The translations under genes and the position numbers were made by a program. Shown here one piece after another: positions 52,557-64,000 of a stretch of DNA of 64,000 nt (position 1 is its first letter; each line of letters opens with the position of its first letter). The notes beneath the pieces were generated by a model, which ran no database searches, had not been told where the DNA came from, and saw only the letters and a program-made list of their open reading frames with translations. Origin of the DNA: Antedon bifida (taxonomy: Eukaryota > Echinodermata > Crinoidea > Comatulida > Antedonidae); the NCBI GenBank assembly GCA_963402885.1, contig OY727099.1:9970001-10034000 (forward strand). Direction: 5' to 3'.

Positions 52557-52638
52557 TTTTCCTAAAATAATCACACACTTAAATGCGGTAGGCTCTAAAC
52601 TGTTTAAACTTATTAAACAAATAAACAAATAAATGCAA

Positions 52639-54960
52639 CTAATTTATTGGAGCACATTCGTTATTATCGGGCACGTCACGCTTTGATGAGCAGCAAGCTA
52701 TTGTCTTCATATTCTTAACTCTGCTTTTATATTGCAAATACCTGAATAAAAAAACACCGTATGATTTTAAACAAAATGTTTTATTATACAAAGAAGTGTG
52801 CTTCTCTGAATATAGGTGTATATGGGATGTCAGTGGATTATGATTACGTCAGTGGAGTGCAATTAATAGGCATCTCAGTCATTTTTTCTATAATAATCCC
52901 ACCCAAATTAAATCAAGTGTTGACCATGGACGAAGAAACCACGATCGCGTAGGCCTACCAATTTTTAAAACATTTAACTTACCCAATTGCCAGAAGAGGC
53001 AAGGAACAGGAACCAGCACAAAGCCAGAAAACAAAAGTAGGCATACTGTCCACTGTGGCCGCATAAATGTTGTTTAAAATAAGTGAACAGAGAAACATAC
53101 CAAGAGATTCTGTAAAACCTAGACACCCATATACTGCACCTAACGGAAAGAACAAATTAACAGTTATGATCAAGGAAAAGTGACATCATTTCACTCTTCC
53201 CTGGTTATATATTTCATTTATGTTTCTAATTGCGACCATTCTCTATTTTGTACACACAACAGTTTCGTTGCGTAGGTTTTATAATTATTTATAAATACAA
53301 ATGTGTATATTGTGCAATATATTGTTTGAAATAAAACTGAAACTGAAACATTTCTGGAAATTATTAATACTTACCTTGTTCTTCAGCAGACGACATTTTA
53401 GATGCAAATGAGCGGCAGGCAGGAGCGAATATTGCCTTGAAAATCCCAAGACCAGCTCCTGCATATATCAAAACAAATTATCACATTTTTATATAACATT
53501 ACCAAAATGTATGCAATAAATAAAGTCTTTTCAAAGAACACAGAATAGTTCAATAAAAAAATTAAGTAAATCTTACCAACAAATGCAAAAGTTGCTGTCT
53601 GAGCAAGCGCACTCACGATAAGGAATGCCATAGATGAAATCACACTTAGATGAAGGAGACAATAGTCATCCATAAATCGCTTCAATATTAAAGCACTCAA
53701 TAGCAGACCTAAAGAATTAACAAAAGAATACATAGGACCTAATGTATCAGATTACAAAAAATAAAACGCAAGATAGGCCTATTTAATATGCATACGGTAG
53801 AAAAGTGTTTTAACGATGGAAATTGGGAAAGTTCTAATTCCAAAACAATGACCTAGAGACGTTTAATAACGTATTTCAAAAGTGAACTTATTAGAACTTT
53901 CCCATGATTTTATTTTATTATAAAGTGAGCTTTCAAATACGGTTTTAGGAACCAAAAGATACTAACCTATCCCAGGTGTGAAGATTAGTGTAGTTGTGTA
54001 GTAACCAGACAGCAAGTACGAAAAACAAAATGGTTCGTCAAGAAAATGAATTGGTAATAATAACGCCCCTGTCGCAGATATTGAAAATGTAAATACCATA
54101 AACATAATAAGATAGAATGCGATTCTATACTCTGAACTCTTGTTTACTGTTATGTTCTTGATTCCTCGCAATGAAGCTACAAGTCTACTTTTAAAACTGC
54201 TTGGACTATTGTCGACTACGCCTACTGTTTCAGGAGACAAACATGGCAAAGATATGTAAATGATTGCGGCTAATGATATCGCAGCTGCGACAGAAAAAGC
54301 GATGAAAAAATTATATTTATCGAGAACATACCCAGCAAAAATTTGGGCAATACCAGATGATAACATCAAAACACATTCTCCAATAACAATACGCATAGTC
54401 CTGCTTTTATGCGAGGTAACATCGGAAATATATGTGAAAGATGAAGCGATAAAAAGCCCGGGACCTCCCGTTAGCCCTTGAAGAAACATTGCCCCAATGA
54501 GGTACTCTAAAGGTAGATCAAAGAACACGGTAGCGATCCACATACATAGAGTCTGAAGTTGACCAAATGATGGAAGCAGAATAGCAAATCGTCTGCCAAC
54601 GGAGTCACTCAGAGCCCCAATGATAACAGTCATAAACAGGGATGGCAACAGATTGGCGATCGTAAAATACATCAACCATCTTGATGATTCAGCCTGGATT
54701 TCTTGCTGTAAAATATACTCCTCACTTGACTTATTCGTCAAACAAGTTCCATTGTCAGCGTTATTCGGAAGAGTGTAATTGTGGATTCTAGCAACCCTTG
54801 CCTGGATATATTCCGACTGTAGACCTACAATAAAACCTAGTGCTAAGAAATAACATGAGATCGCGGGTTCGACGGTTACTAATCGTCCACTGGATGGGGC
54901 GTTTAGGGGTTGGTAGTCGACCATTCCTTGATCTTTATCCCAACAGACTTTTCTCTGCAT
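52639..54960 (-). CDS. SLC46-like transporter Z2
   Basis: Near-copy of Z1. Exons 53967-54960, 53577-53708, 53375-53458, 52983-53139 and 52639-52741; 489 residues. MFS motif GALSDSVGRRFAIL, glycosylated loop HNYTLPNNADNGTC, NNIYAATVDSMPTF and Cys-rich tail are all kept, and all splice sites are intact. It differs from Z1 by scattered substitutions and small in-frame gaps (for example one Arg fewer at ETVGVVDN). N-terminal Met13 (MVDYQPL) is an alternative start. Substrate unknown. Confidence 0.9.
53171..53203. mobile_element. MITE family C in intron 3 of Z2
   Basis: CAAGGAAAAGTGACATCA with TCATTTCACTCTTCCCTG. Flanks GTTATGAT and GTTATATA match at 6 of 8. Absent from Z1. Confidence 0.62.
53285..53350 (+). 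mobile_element. Retroelement 3' tail
   Basis: AATGTGTATATTGTGCAATA followed by AATAAAACTGAAACTGAAAC; an AATAAA-bearing, short-repeat-ended tail as left by 5'-truncated LINE or SINE insertions. The same tail occurs inverted at 55434. Confidence 0.55.
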
Positions 54961-55433
54961 TCGAAGACCTAAACCATCGTTTACCCTTCAGTCGTCCGTA
55001 CATACCACAGGTAGCAGTCTTGTGATTATCGTTACAATACGCATGTCCGAGTATGATAAAGCTAGTTTTGAATCTGCTCATACAGTTTGTGTCTATCTTT
55101 GACCAAATACGATCAACCGAATTGTGATTGGTCAACTTACTTCCATTTTTGCAAGTGCATCACTTCTAAATCCTAAATATACATTATTTTTCTAAACATA
55201 AAAATGTCTAAATAAATAGATTGCGTTATACTGTACACTTTTTTTAGTTTCGATATAGCACTGAAACAAAATTAAGCATATTAATGATCTTTTTCTCTTT
55301 CCTTTCGTTAGTTCGTATACTTAATATGGTATTCTATTCTATATATAGAATGAATTTCCAACACCAAACATGCAAATCATAACACATATTCACAAAATTC
55401 GTTCTTCCTATTTCTATGGCCATTTAACCACTT

Positions 55434-55495
55434 CAGTTTCAGTTTAATTAAACACAACATATTACACAATATATACATTTATACTTGTTTTCTTT
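55434..55495 (-). mobile_element. Retroelement 3' tail inside W2
   Basis: Inverted form of the 53285 tail: TTCAGTTTCAGTTTAATTAA then ATTACACAATATATACATTT. It meets the last remaining bases of the W2 membrane exon. Confidence 0.55.
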
Positions 55496-55885
55496 CCAGT
55501 GGTCATCTACCTGAAAGTAATCATTTGAAAATAATTAAAAGGCGGCGTACAAAAGAGTGATTATCTTGTGCGTGTACACACGCGCGCGTCAAGTAACGCT
55601 GCTGTCAATTGATAATTATGTTGAATACCATCTTTTATATTTAATTGTGTAGTATGAAAGAATGATTAATTTAAGTCATTACACAGTACAATTTTTTTTA
55701 AAGAAACAATATGTTTAACCTGACAAATACAAAGAGAATTTAATAATTAGGCAGCCTAAGTAAAAAATCTAAATTTCAGGGTCTCTGAGGAATCTGTATA
55801 TATTATTGTTACTCGTTGCTGTGTAGATAGTTGTTGCTGAAGCCATAACATCCGCATCCGATGTATCAACATCAGCATGACTATT
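55496..55885 (-). pseudogene. W2, broken copy of the orphan membrane protein
   Basis: The Thr-rich part of exon 1 survives (DTSDADVMASATTIYTATSN) near 55800-55880, but the signal-peptide part is deleted. Of exon 2 only the acceptor side (CTTTCAG|GTAGATGACCACTGG region, 55496-55514) remains; the transmembrane and tail coding part is replaced by a retroelement tail. The donor region also changed. Could not make the W1 product. Confidence 0.7.
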
Positions 55886-57960
55886 AGTATAAATAGCGGA
55901 TGGTGTAAAATGGAGCTTATTTCTCCATTGTTGTAATATGATGTTACGTGGTGGTAACAGGGGATTGATACATATCCAACTCAAGATTCGCAAGATTGTA
56001 GTTATCAAGTTTATGACATGTAAATAAAAATATTCTGCCACGATTGGCTGTATGTAACGATGTGCTGACGCGTGGTGACCAGTGAAGTGCGCGTGCTCGT
56101 TGCTTGTGTCTGCAAATGCGCAAGTAGGCCTACCATGCGTGGTATTTTGGCAACTTTTAATAACTCCGGATAATAATATCACACTTATCATTTCGATTAC
56201 AATAAGTTGTCAGTGGTTTTAAGAACACGATAACAGGGGCACGCGAAAGCTATGAGGAACCCCAAATCAATCGTTAATATTCAATTACAATTGTTATAGT
56301 ATTAATTGAGAAAACTTGAACCCGGTAAAAATGTCTTTTTCAATAAAAAGCAAGACGTTGAGATAATGTATAGTTTATTTAAAATAATATACATACATAT
56401 AAATGTATACGAACGGTATATATTACAACATATAAGTAAATTCTATAAAACAAATATTAAATTATTTCAACTTAGGTTTACCTCCCCACCCTTTCTCCAT
56501 CATCCAATCAACCGCCACACTTTTTTTGCAACATAAGTAATTGACCAATCACAAGCGATTGATAATCCGCCGCTTACGATTGGTTAAACGTTATCGGAAG
56601 TTGAGCGTACGTACTTGTATGGGCAGATGCTTACTATTAAACCGTCCACCCTCTCGTATACTTCTCTCTTGTCCCAAGATAATTTAGCCTAATCTTATAC
56701 TATATAACATTATACAACTGGAATACAAAAATAATAAAGTCTCAACATTTATATTGAAAGACTTTGCAGAAATGTATACATTTAAACAGTATTAAAATGA
56801 CTATACTATACTATATATATATATATGTTTAAAAAAGGTTAGTTTACAGTGAGTTGTATATAAAATAAAGATTTATATACGAGAAAGAATAATTTACACT
56901 ATATAATATAACACATAAATATCTATAATAGTTATAATAAAATGCAAGAATTTTATTTGTGCTTGAAAGATGAAAAAATAGAATTAAATTTTATTTCCGA
57001 ATTTAGTAATAAAAATAGTAAAGTGAAATAGATATAAACAAATGAATTTTAAAAGAAAAAAAGTTTGAACTGGGATGTTTTGTTTGTGTGCAGCACGAAT
57101 TGGCAATAAAATGACTTTTTACTGTATACAATATGTATACAATATATTATGTGTTCATGCATACAATTTCCAAAAAATCTGCATTTGTTGCATTTAGCAG
57201 TTTTACTGATATAGGCAGTACGATTTCACAAAGCCAATCCATACCATGTTCTACACCGTACATTCTCCCATTATTCGAGCAGTACGGTTTCACAAAGCCA
57301 ATCCATACCATGTTCTACACCGTACATTCTCCCATTATTCGAGGAGGGCGGTTTATTTTTCGCGGATCTGCGTATTATGAAGATTGACCAATCAGATTGC
57401 TCCATTTTGATAAAGCACCATGTTGTCTTGAAGTTTATCGATAAGCTTTTCTTGCCTTGATTTGCATGGCTTGCAAGATTCATATGAAATTAATTGAATA
57501 AAACAGCAATATATGTTTTAACTATTTCATTATAAATAATTGTTTTGCTCATCTACCAATACACATACTGTATGTTATGTGAAGATCAATAACAAAACTG
57601 CTCAATGTAGTTTTCAATAAAAAAAATAATTGGCAAATAAATTGTTGAAAACTGCACACTTTGCGTTAGTCTGCGTACCAAGTACTAATTTGATATTTCA
57701 GTAAGTTTGTTGAATATCGCACACTCAGTCATTTAGTCTGCGAGCATATCCAAATTACTCCCTCTATTACTGTTATTACGTCATACCTCTCTCTTCATGT
57801 ATAGGGCCAATATACTTCATCACATGTGTAACATAGGTGATTATGATACTGTTATTATACTGGGTTACCTATCTATAGAGTTACACTGCCGTTACGTTCA
57901 TTTTTTCACGTTCAGCAATCTCTGCCTCCTTGGTTTTTTTCATAAGAGCATTTCTTCGAT
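55886..57960. other. Gene-free part of the distal duplication
   Basis: Contains a worn family B half (56525-56610, TTGACCAATCACAAGCGATT), the extra ~950-bp segment at 56625-57590, and the 64-bp tandem at 57215-57342. No gene. Confidence 0.55.
57215..57342. repeat. Tandem duplication, 64 bp, two copies
   Basis: GCAGTACGATTTCACAAAGC at 57215 and GCAGTACGGTTTCACAAAGC at 57279; nearly identical copies, so recent. Confidence 0.9.
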
Positions 57961-58102
57961 GATTGCTAAAAAAAAAGAAATTGAATCATGTTATCCACTC
58001 AAGCTTTTTTAAATGTTTTATTTGGAGGTTTGGGGCTGCAGGGAGGGGAGAGAGCAGAATAATGTTGCTAATAATAATAATATTAATGTTTTGGGTAATA
58101 AT

Positions 58103-58530
58103 GGATATTGATGTTGATAAAGATAATGTTGATAAAGATAATGTTGATGATGATAATGTTGATGATGATAAAGATAATGTTGTTGATGATAAAGATAATG
58201 TTGATAAAGATAATGTTGATGATTATAAAGATAATGTTGATAAAGATAATGTTGTTATTGATAAAGATAATGTTGATAAAGATAATGTTGATGATGATAA
58301 TGTTGATGATGATAAAGATAATGTTGTTTGGATAAATATAATGTTGATAAAGATAATGTTGTTGATGATGATAATGTTGTTGATGATGATAATGTTGATA
58401 AAGATAATTTTGATAAAGATAATGTTAATAAAGATAATGTTGATAAAGATAATGTTGATAAAGATAATGTTGATAAAGATAATGTTGATAAAGATAATTT
58501 TGATAAAGATAATGTTGATAAATCACAATA
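58103..58530. repeat. Minisatellite of 15/18-bp units (GATAAAGATAATGTT)
   Basis: More than 20 units, mostly GATAAAGATAATGTT with GATGATGATAATGTT variants and higher-order order. Long open frames on both strands are by-products. Confidence 0.95.
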
Positions 58531-59529
58531 ATAGTAAAAATTATCACCCAATGTAAAAACGATATCATACCCCAAAAATAAAACAAGGGTTTGTAAAGTG
58601 CTATTAACACCACATGTAAACAATACCAGTAAAGCAGACATCAATGGGTAATTATTAGGAGCAACAGAAAGTGCAGTGATAAGGGGATTTTATTTTTTAA
58701 TCAACAAGTGAACACAAACTTGGAGGAAACAAAAGCGAACCTAAAGTTTTTAAAAATTTCTTTTTAAAAGAAAAAAGAATTTGTGGAAACCACAGAATTG
58801 CAAAATGATGCAAACAACAGAAAGTGAATATTAAGTCCCATTTCAATATTCCTCGCAGATGATATATAATTTATCAATAAGTTTTAACTACTATCAACTG
58901 AAATCTCTGACCAATATCAAAGTTAAATAAATGAATTAATACATATACAGTATATTTCATGATGCATTTATACAAAATATTGCATTCTCTCTGAATTCAT
59001 TATAAAGTACTATATATTGGTATGATAAAGTTTGCTTTCCTATGCTAGAGGTCTGACATTTGGATATCAACAAAGAGCACCAACAACATTGCATTTAAAT
59101 AGGACCTCTGTTTAAAACAGCTTTCATATAATTTCATCATTTGTACATTTTTATGCTGGTATATATTATTTTTTATATATGCATAATAAAAAAACTGCAG
59201 AAAAGATATAAAAAATCGGAACCACTAATTGTGTAACAGTAAAAATGTATCCTATTTTTTATTAAATGATTAACGAAACAAAATGCTATGTAATGATGTT
59301 TCATACACAAGTAATGTTAAAAGGTGCATGAGGTTGTATGTGACCAAATCAATGCAGAGTTCTACTAAACACCAAGCAAATCCATTATGAAGTATAAAAA
59401 GTGAACTGTAATTGTGAAAACTTGCCAAATGGCGGATCCAGGATGTTGAAATAAAGTTCAATATTAACCAAAAATATAATATAAAAAAGAATGTAGTAAT
59501 AATAGTTTTGTTTTGGTGTTTAGTTAGAC
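58531..59529. other. No gene recognised
   Basis: AT-rich sequence downstream of the THSD7-like gene, possibly its 3' UTR or further 3' exons. Nothing supportable. Confidence 0.45.
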
Positions 59530-59830
59530 TTAAGCACTGTCTTCACTATCAAACTACTTTGAGAAAAAAGTGTGATGTGCCCAAATATGGTAGTGATATG
59601 ACATCATCATGTCCATATATGGGCCCATCACATTTTAAGTTTGATAGTGTAGACAGAGCATGAAGCACTGTCTTCACTATCAAACTACTTTGACAAAAAA
59701 AGTGTGATGTGCCCAAACATGGTAGTGATATGCCCAAATATGGTACTGATATGACATCATCATGTCCATATAATTATGGGCACATAACACTTTTTTATCA
59801 CATACACTTTGATAGTATAGACAGAGATTT
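59530..59830 (+). mobile_element. Two MITE family A copies in direct tandem
   Basis: Copies at 59530-59660 and 59661-59830. Both start AAGCACTGTCTTCACTATC with the same TCTTCAC variant of the family TCTACAC, and share CTACTTTGA. The first has one internal unit, the second two. The shared variants show one arose by duplication of the other. Confidence 0.93.
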
Positions 59831-59836
59831 ATAATA

Positions 59837-62800
59837 TTATGTGATAATGCATTCAAGAATAAAAAAAATTTTGTGAGTGAATTTGAAACAATGTTGTAGA
59901 CAATCTTCTCCAAAATAAAACAAAAAAAAATCATAATTCACAGAAATGGATGTATAAATGAATAAATATTTGTGATTAAATGAAGACGAGCAAATACAAA
60001 TGCAGTGCATAAGATATAAGGCTTGTGAACCTATTCGCTTCTTGAAACTCGCTGCCGATGTTTTTGTCACGCTATGGCAAGTGAAAATTTAAAAAATGAA
60101 TTATAAACAGGATGTTAATAACATAAATGAAAAAAAAACGAATGAAACAAAATTTAATAGACTTGAAAACTTTTGTTAAAATTGATGAGTTAAAAATATT
60201 AATATTTGAACAGGATAGAAAGGATATTTTTTTGTCTTAATTCCTTTGAGATCCTAAAAAAATAAAGATATTTAAAATTAAACTTATATGATTGAGAAGA
60301 GATTAAAAGTTTTCAACTTTATCAAAGATTTGTATAATGATTACATTCCTTGTGAATCAAATGTCAATCGATTGATGAAATAGATAGAATCTATTTTTTT
60401 ATTACACAATAAATAAATAGTCACACGTTTACTCTATATTTTCATATAAATATCTATATTGTCTCTTGTGTTTCTTAAAACAAGACCCTGAGAAAAACTT
60501 AATATGTATAATTACTGAAGATTAGTTTATCCTTGGAGGCTACACACAATTCTTGAAGCATTGACGAATCAGAATTGACAACTCAATCAAGCTCAAATGA
60601 GTCGTCACTAGTGATTGGTCAGATTACTTGCATCATATAGTGTGAAGACTAGTTTGTACTTGGGGGCTACACAACAATTCTTGAAGCAAATTGACCAATC
60701 AGTAGCGACGACTCATTCAATCTCAAATGAGTTGTCACTAGTGGTTGGTCAGATTTTACTTGCATCATACAATAGGAACCAATCTTAAGAGAATTTAGAA
60801 TAATATATATTGGGCTTGAATAATAATAAATGATATACATACCGGAATATAAGAATACAAAATATAACAAAGACAATAATCATCAAGAGACATACACCAA
60901 TAACTATCCAAATCCAGATATCTAAAAAAAAAATTAAAAAATGATATATGATATGTGATATACCCAAATATGGTAGTGATATACCCAAATATGGTAGTGA
61001 TATGACATCATCATGTCCAAATAATTTTTTTGCCACATAAAGTTTGATAGTGAAGTTTGGTAGTTTAGAATCACTGTTTGTCATAATGATGTCACTACAC
61101 ATAATAACTATCATTTTATGAATAGTATTAAAACAGAATTAATGAGAGTTGTAATGGCTTCATTAAAAACATAATGCAATGTACTTTCACAATCCAACTT
61201 CAAACATGTTTTAGGTGTGATTGTGGAAGATGTCTGTTTAATTTTCTACTCAAATATTTTCCTTGTTTTTTTTGTGGATTGAGCAAAATATCTACTAAAA
61301 AAGCAGTAAAAGAAAATGAATATCTTACTTGATTCATCCTCGTATGCTATTCCACTGCTATCATATGCACCATCCACCTTGCAAAGACCATCTATAAATA
61401 GATTATAAAAACAACAAAATAAAAGAATGGTCAAGTAAATGCACTGTAATCAGAAACTGGGGATGCTGTTTGTGACCTTTCTTTCAATTCCAGATCACAT
61501 ACAGTAAGCCTACATTGGAATGACTACACATGGTTGAGTTTCTGTAGCCAATTTTCTTTAATTCAGAAAGACCCTTAAAATGCTTAATTTTAATAAAAAT
61601 ACAGCTAGGAGTTCACAATAATAAACCTAAATCACAAAAAAATTAAAAAAATTCAATTACAGATATCTTGTATGTATCCCACGTTACAATGGCATTTGTC
61701 TTCTGAGCAGTGACTGTACAAAGGACAATGAGAATCCAGTTGGCATCCTTCTAATGGTATGCAAACGTTAAAAAACACTGTGAAATGAAGAACAAATATT
61801 GCATTAATAAACTACTAAATATCCTGTACCAAGGATAATCCCATACTCAAGTTTAATCCCATACTCAAGTTTAATCCCATACTCAAGTTTAATCCCATAC
61901 TCAAGTTTAATCCCATACTCAAGTTTAATCCCATACTCAAGTTTAATCCCACGCTAAAGTATAATCCCACTATCAGGCCAATTTAGGCTATGTATGAACA
62001 CAAGACTTTAGATAATTCTCTAATTAAATTCAAATATAATCTCACCCCCTAATTATTCACCATATTTTTGTATTTTTGAAAAATCTTTGATTAACGCTCT
62101 GTCTACAGTATCAAACTTTATGCGACAAAAAAATGTGATATGCCCATATATGGACATGATGATGTCATATAACTACCATATTTAAGCATATCACTACCAT
62201 ATTTGGGCAGATACATTTTTTTTGTCAAACTAGTTTGATAGTGTAGACATGTAAAATTGTTGTGAAGATAACTACTTCAAGATTAGAACCTTTAATCTTT
62301 TACAGATATGAACAGCACTCACTTTGGAAACCATCTTGGCATTGACAAAGTCCGTCGACGCATTGCACGAATTGGTCTTCACAATCGTTGCTACATTGCA
62401 TTTCTGATATTGGCTTTAATTTATGGATACATCCTCCAGTTACTTTTCGGCCATCTAAAAAAAACACACTTGTCATAAATGATATCACATCATGCAAAGA
62501 GTAAAGTAGACTACCGAACAATTTTAGGCAAATATAAGAAAATGGATAATTATGATGGTGATGATGCAACTGAATGTCAAATGAGGTCAAACCTTGATCT
62601 TGACACCATACAGCACGTTGCTTAGTATCCAGGTTCCAGGGGGAAGTATGCCACATATACATTGGACAAATAGCTTCTGACACCAAACAAGACCTGTCAT
62701 AGATACAAAGAATTATTATTATAATAGAGGGATTACTACTTGATATTTTGGTCCATGTTTAAAGAATATCTCGTATGAAAGATAAAGGTAAGTCATATTT

Positions 62801-64000
62801 TAATATAATAAGCTTTTGTGATGTGACCAATATATCAATTTTCCTGAAAATCAACAGGCATGTTCTGTAAGTATCTACACCCAAAAATTCAGGATAACTT
62901 AAAAATTGTGGACACTATCGCGCTTTAACAAACAAACGAAGCAAACTACTTGGGAAATTCTATTTACCTTTCCTCCTGCATGAGGTCAGGGCATTTCAAT
63001 CCTCCTGTTGTAGCCGTCTTGATAATAGCTCTAGTTCTTACTTTCACTGGGCTAGTTGATTCGTCACCATAACAATCATTTATACAGGGGGTAAATGAAC
63101 TCCAGTTGGTCACCTAAACATGAATTACTTTATATTTTTATTATTTTCTAACAAAGCTGGAATGGAATGATATTACAACAGTTTGTGTGATTAAAATTGT
63201 CACATTGTGTGATTAAAATTGTCATATAGTAATATCACTCATAGGGCTTGTTGCACATACTTAGTGATACAGTATGCATAATCAGGGTCCAAACATGGTG
63301 ACAACATTATGCATAATCAGGGCTCACAATGAATATGTAACAATGCATTATTTAGGGTTCATAGTAAAAATGTTATATGCATTATAAGGGCTCACAAACA
63401 GTATTTAAAACATATGCATAATCAGGGCTTACAATGAATATGAAATTATGAATAATCAGAGTTCACGAAAATGTCACACACACATGACGAATGTACATTA
63501 TGTATATGAGGGGGCTGTTACATAGTGAACGTTTTCAAAAGATCCTTATAGGCTTACCTGACAATCCCCAGGACAAGGCCTTCCACATGTCTCAGATGTG
63601 TGAATGTCAAGTTGAGTCTTATTGGCTGACGAAAGTTCAAACTCAATGTCTGTTACAGTTGAGGGATCACCTAAAAAAATGGTTTTAAAAATTGAATTTA
63701 GGACAAATATATTTTGATCTACTGATGACACATAAACAATTGGATACAGTTCAAAGTTCAATTTTTTTCTTATTATAGATAAACTCTAGGTCTACTATAG
63801 ATCCAACAATAAAACACAAAAAAGTAAAACTAAGATTTTCATACATACGATTTAATATTAATGCAATAAGACAGTCTCTTTCAGCTCCGAGGGCGTCATC
63901 ACTGCGACGACATTCCACTGACCTTGTACGAAGTCCCGACCCGCACCCCATTTCCAAGTTGATACTGCAGCTACTCCACTCCCCTCGTTGGAACTTGTAT
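59837..64000 (-). CDS. THSD7-like thrombospondin type-1 repeat membrane protein, 3' part
   Basis: THSD7 proteins are large single-pass surface proteins with many thrombospondin type-1 repeats, linked to cell migration and adhesion. Exons, 5' to 3': >64000-63850, 63558-63670, 62968-63113, 62593-62693, 62323-62454, 61661-61777, 61329-61391, 60843-60921 and 59837-60071, all in phase. Visible: a repeat with EWSSCSINLEMGCGSGLRTR, then CGRPCPGDCQ, a second repeat (VTNWSSFTPCINDC), a third (MWHTSPWNLDT, RAVWCQDQG, GGCIHKLKPIS, CSNDC), Cys-rich EGF-like modules (CQCQDGFQ; CPLYSHCSEDKCHC), a short stem, one helix (IWIVIGVCLLMIIVFVIFCI) and a basic tail (RVTKTSAASFKKRI). Beyond KKRI the frame becomes hydrophobic and unlike known tails, so the true last exon may differ. 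5' exons lie right of the window. Confidence 0.8.
60540..60785. repeat. Tandem duplication of a family B-related hairpin
   Basis: Two copies of about 125 bp, each with GGCTACACA(A)CAATTCTTGA at the left and GT(G/C)ACTAGTG(A/G)TTGGTCAGATT at the right, inverted around TGA(C/G)(G/C)AATCAG. They lie inside the last intron of the THSD7-like gene. Confidence 0.75.
60952..61055 (+). mobile_element. MITE family A, partial
   Basis: Lacks the left arm; two internal CCCAAATATGGTAGTGATA units and the right arm AAGTTTGATAGTGAAG remain. Intronic in the THSD7-like gene, about 30 bp from the transmembrane exon. Confidence 0.8.
61827..61976. repeat. Minisatellite, 18-bp unit, about eight copies
   Basis: AATCCCATACTCAAGTTT repeated almost perfectly, with two diverged copies at the right end. 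Confidence 0.95.
62094..62250 (-). mobile_element. MITE family A, last copy
   Basis: GCTCTGTCTACAGTATCAAA and CTAGTTTGATAGTGTAGACA ends, reverse orientation, two internal units. Intronic in the THSD7-like gene. Confidence 0.9.
63245..63475. repeat. Degenerate tandem array, ~50-bp unit, about five copies
   Basis: Recurrent ATGCATAATCAGGGCTCACA followed by ATGAATATGTAACA-like sequence, with substitutions. In an intron of the THSD7-like gene. Confidence 0.82.

Larger units (their letters stand above)
52557..57830. repeat. Segmental duplication, distal copy (Z2 + W2)
   Basis: Same order as 46895-51930. Differs by a ~950-bp insertion at about 56625-57590, loss of most of W, and different small elements in intron 3 of Z. 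Confidence 0.86.

Noticed and set aside
57963-58644. Long Asp/Asn/Lys/Val and Leu/Ser/Thr frames on both strands
   Set aside because: By-products of the 15/18-bp minisatellite; no splice context or domain.

Overview
The window is intron-rich, AT-rich animal DNA. Introns are GT-AG, often phase 1. Protein families and repeat style point to a marine invertebrate deuterostome, most likely an echinoderm; that placement is inference. Coding models below were assembled by eye from open frames, splice sites and codon phase, so each exon chain closes in frame, but none has transcript support.

Layout: 0.3-4 kb, minus strand, the N-terminal half of a CRACR2/EFCAB4-type EF-hand coiled-coil protein running off the left edge. 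4-10 kb is mostly gene-free with a SINE and tandem repeats, ending in a CpG-rich promoter-like patch. 11.2-11.9 kb, plus strand, TMEM167A (kish). 13.4-17.3 kb, minus strand, an SFT2-family Golgi protein with two alternative versions of one exon. 18.6-20.4 kb, plus strand and head-to-head with SFT2, an MGAT4-family N-acetylglucosaminyltransferase. These three plain housekeeping genes serve secretory traffic and N-glycan branching.

21.8-36.9 kb holds three tandem minus-strand paralogues coding for secreted proteins of one unusual architecture: signal peptide, C-type lectin domain, Ser/Thr-rich mucin-like linker of very different length (about 100 to 240 residues), then a cysteine-rich PAN/apple-like domain. 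This is the main accessory system of the window.

39-57 kb holds four SLC46-like major facilitator transporters (two plus, two minus, same five-exon plan) plus decayed exons of at least one more. The arrangement suggests a convergent pair that was tandemly copied. The two minus copies sit in a recent ~5 kb segmental duplication that also carries a small orphan membrane protein, intact in one copy and broken in the other. 60-64 kb, minus strand, is the 3' part of a THSD7-like thrombospondin type-1 repeat receptor with a transmembrane segment; it runs off the right edge.

Repeats dominate the non-coding part: a ~150 bp palindromic MITE (family A, about 13 copies, with a variable internal 20-bp unit), a second ~150 bp MITE (family B, about 9 copies plus remnants), a tiny hAT-like palindrome (family C), a perfect-arm 161-bp element (family D), a 195-bp hAT-like MITE (family E) and two tRNA-headed SINEs. 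One element is nested in another in two places. The palindrome TAGGCCTA is strikingly frequent from 8 to 56 kb.
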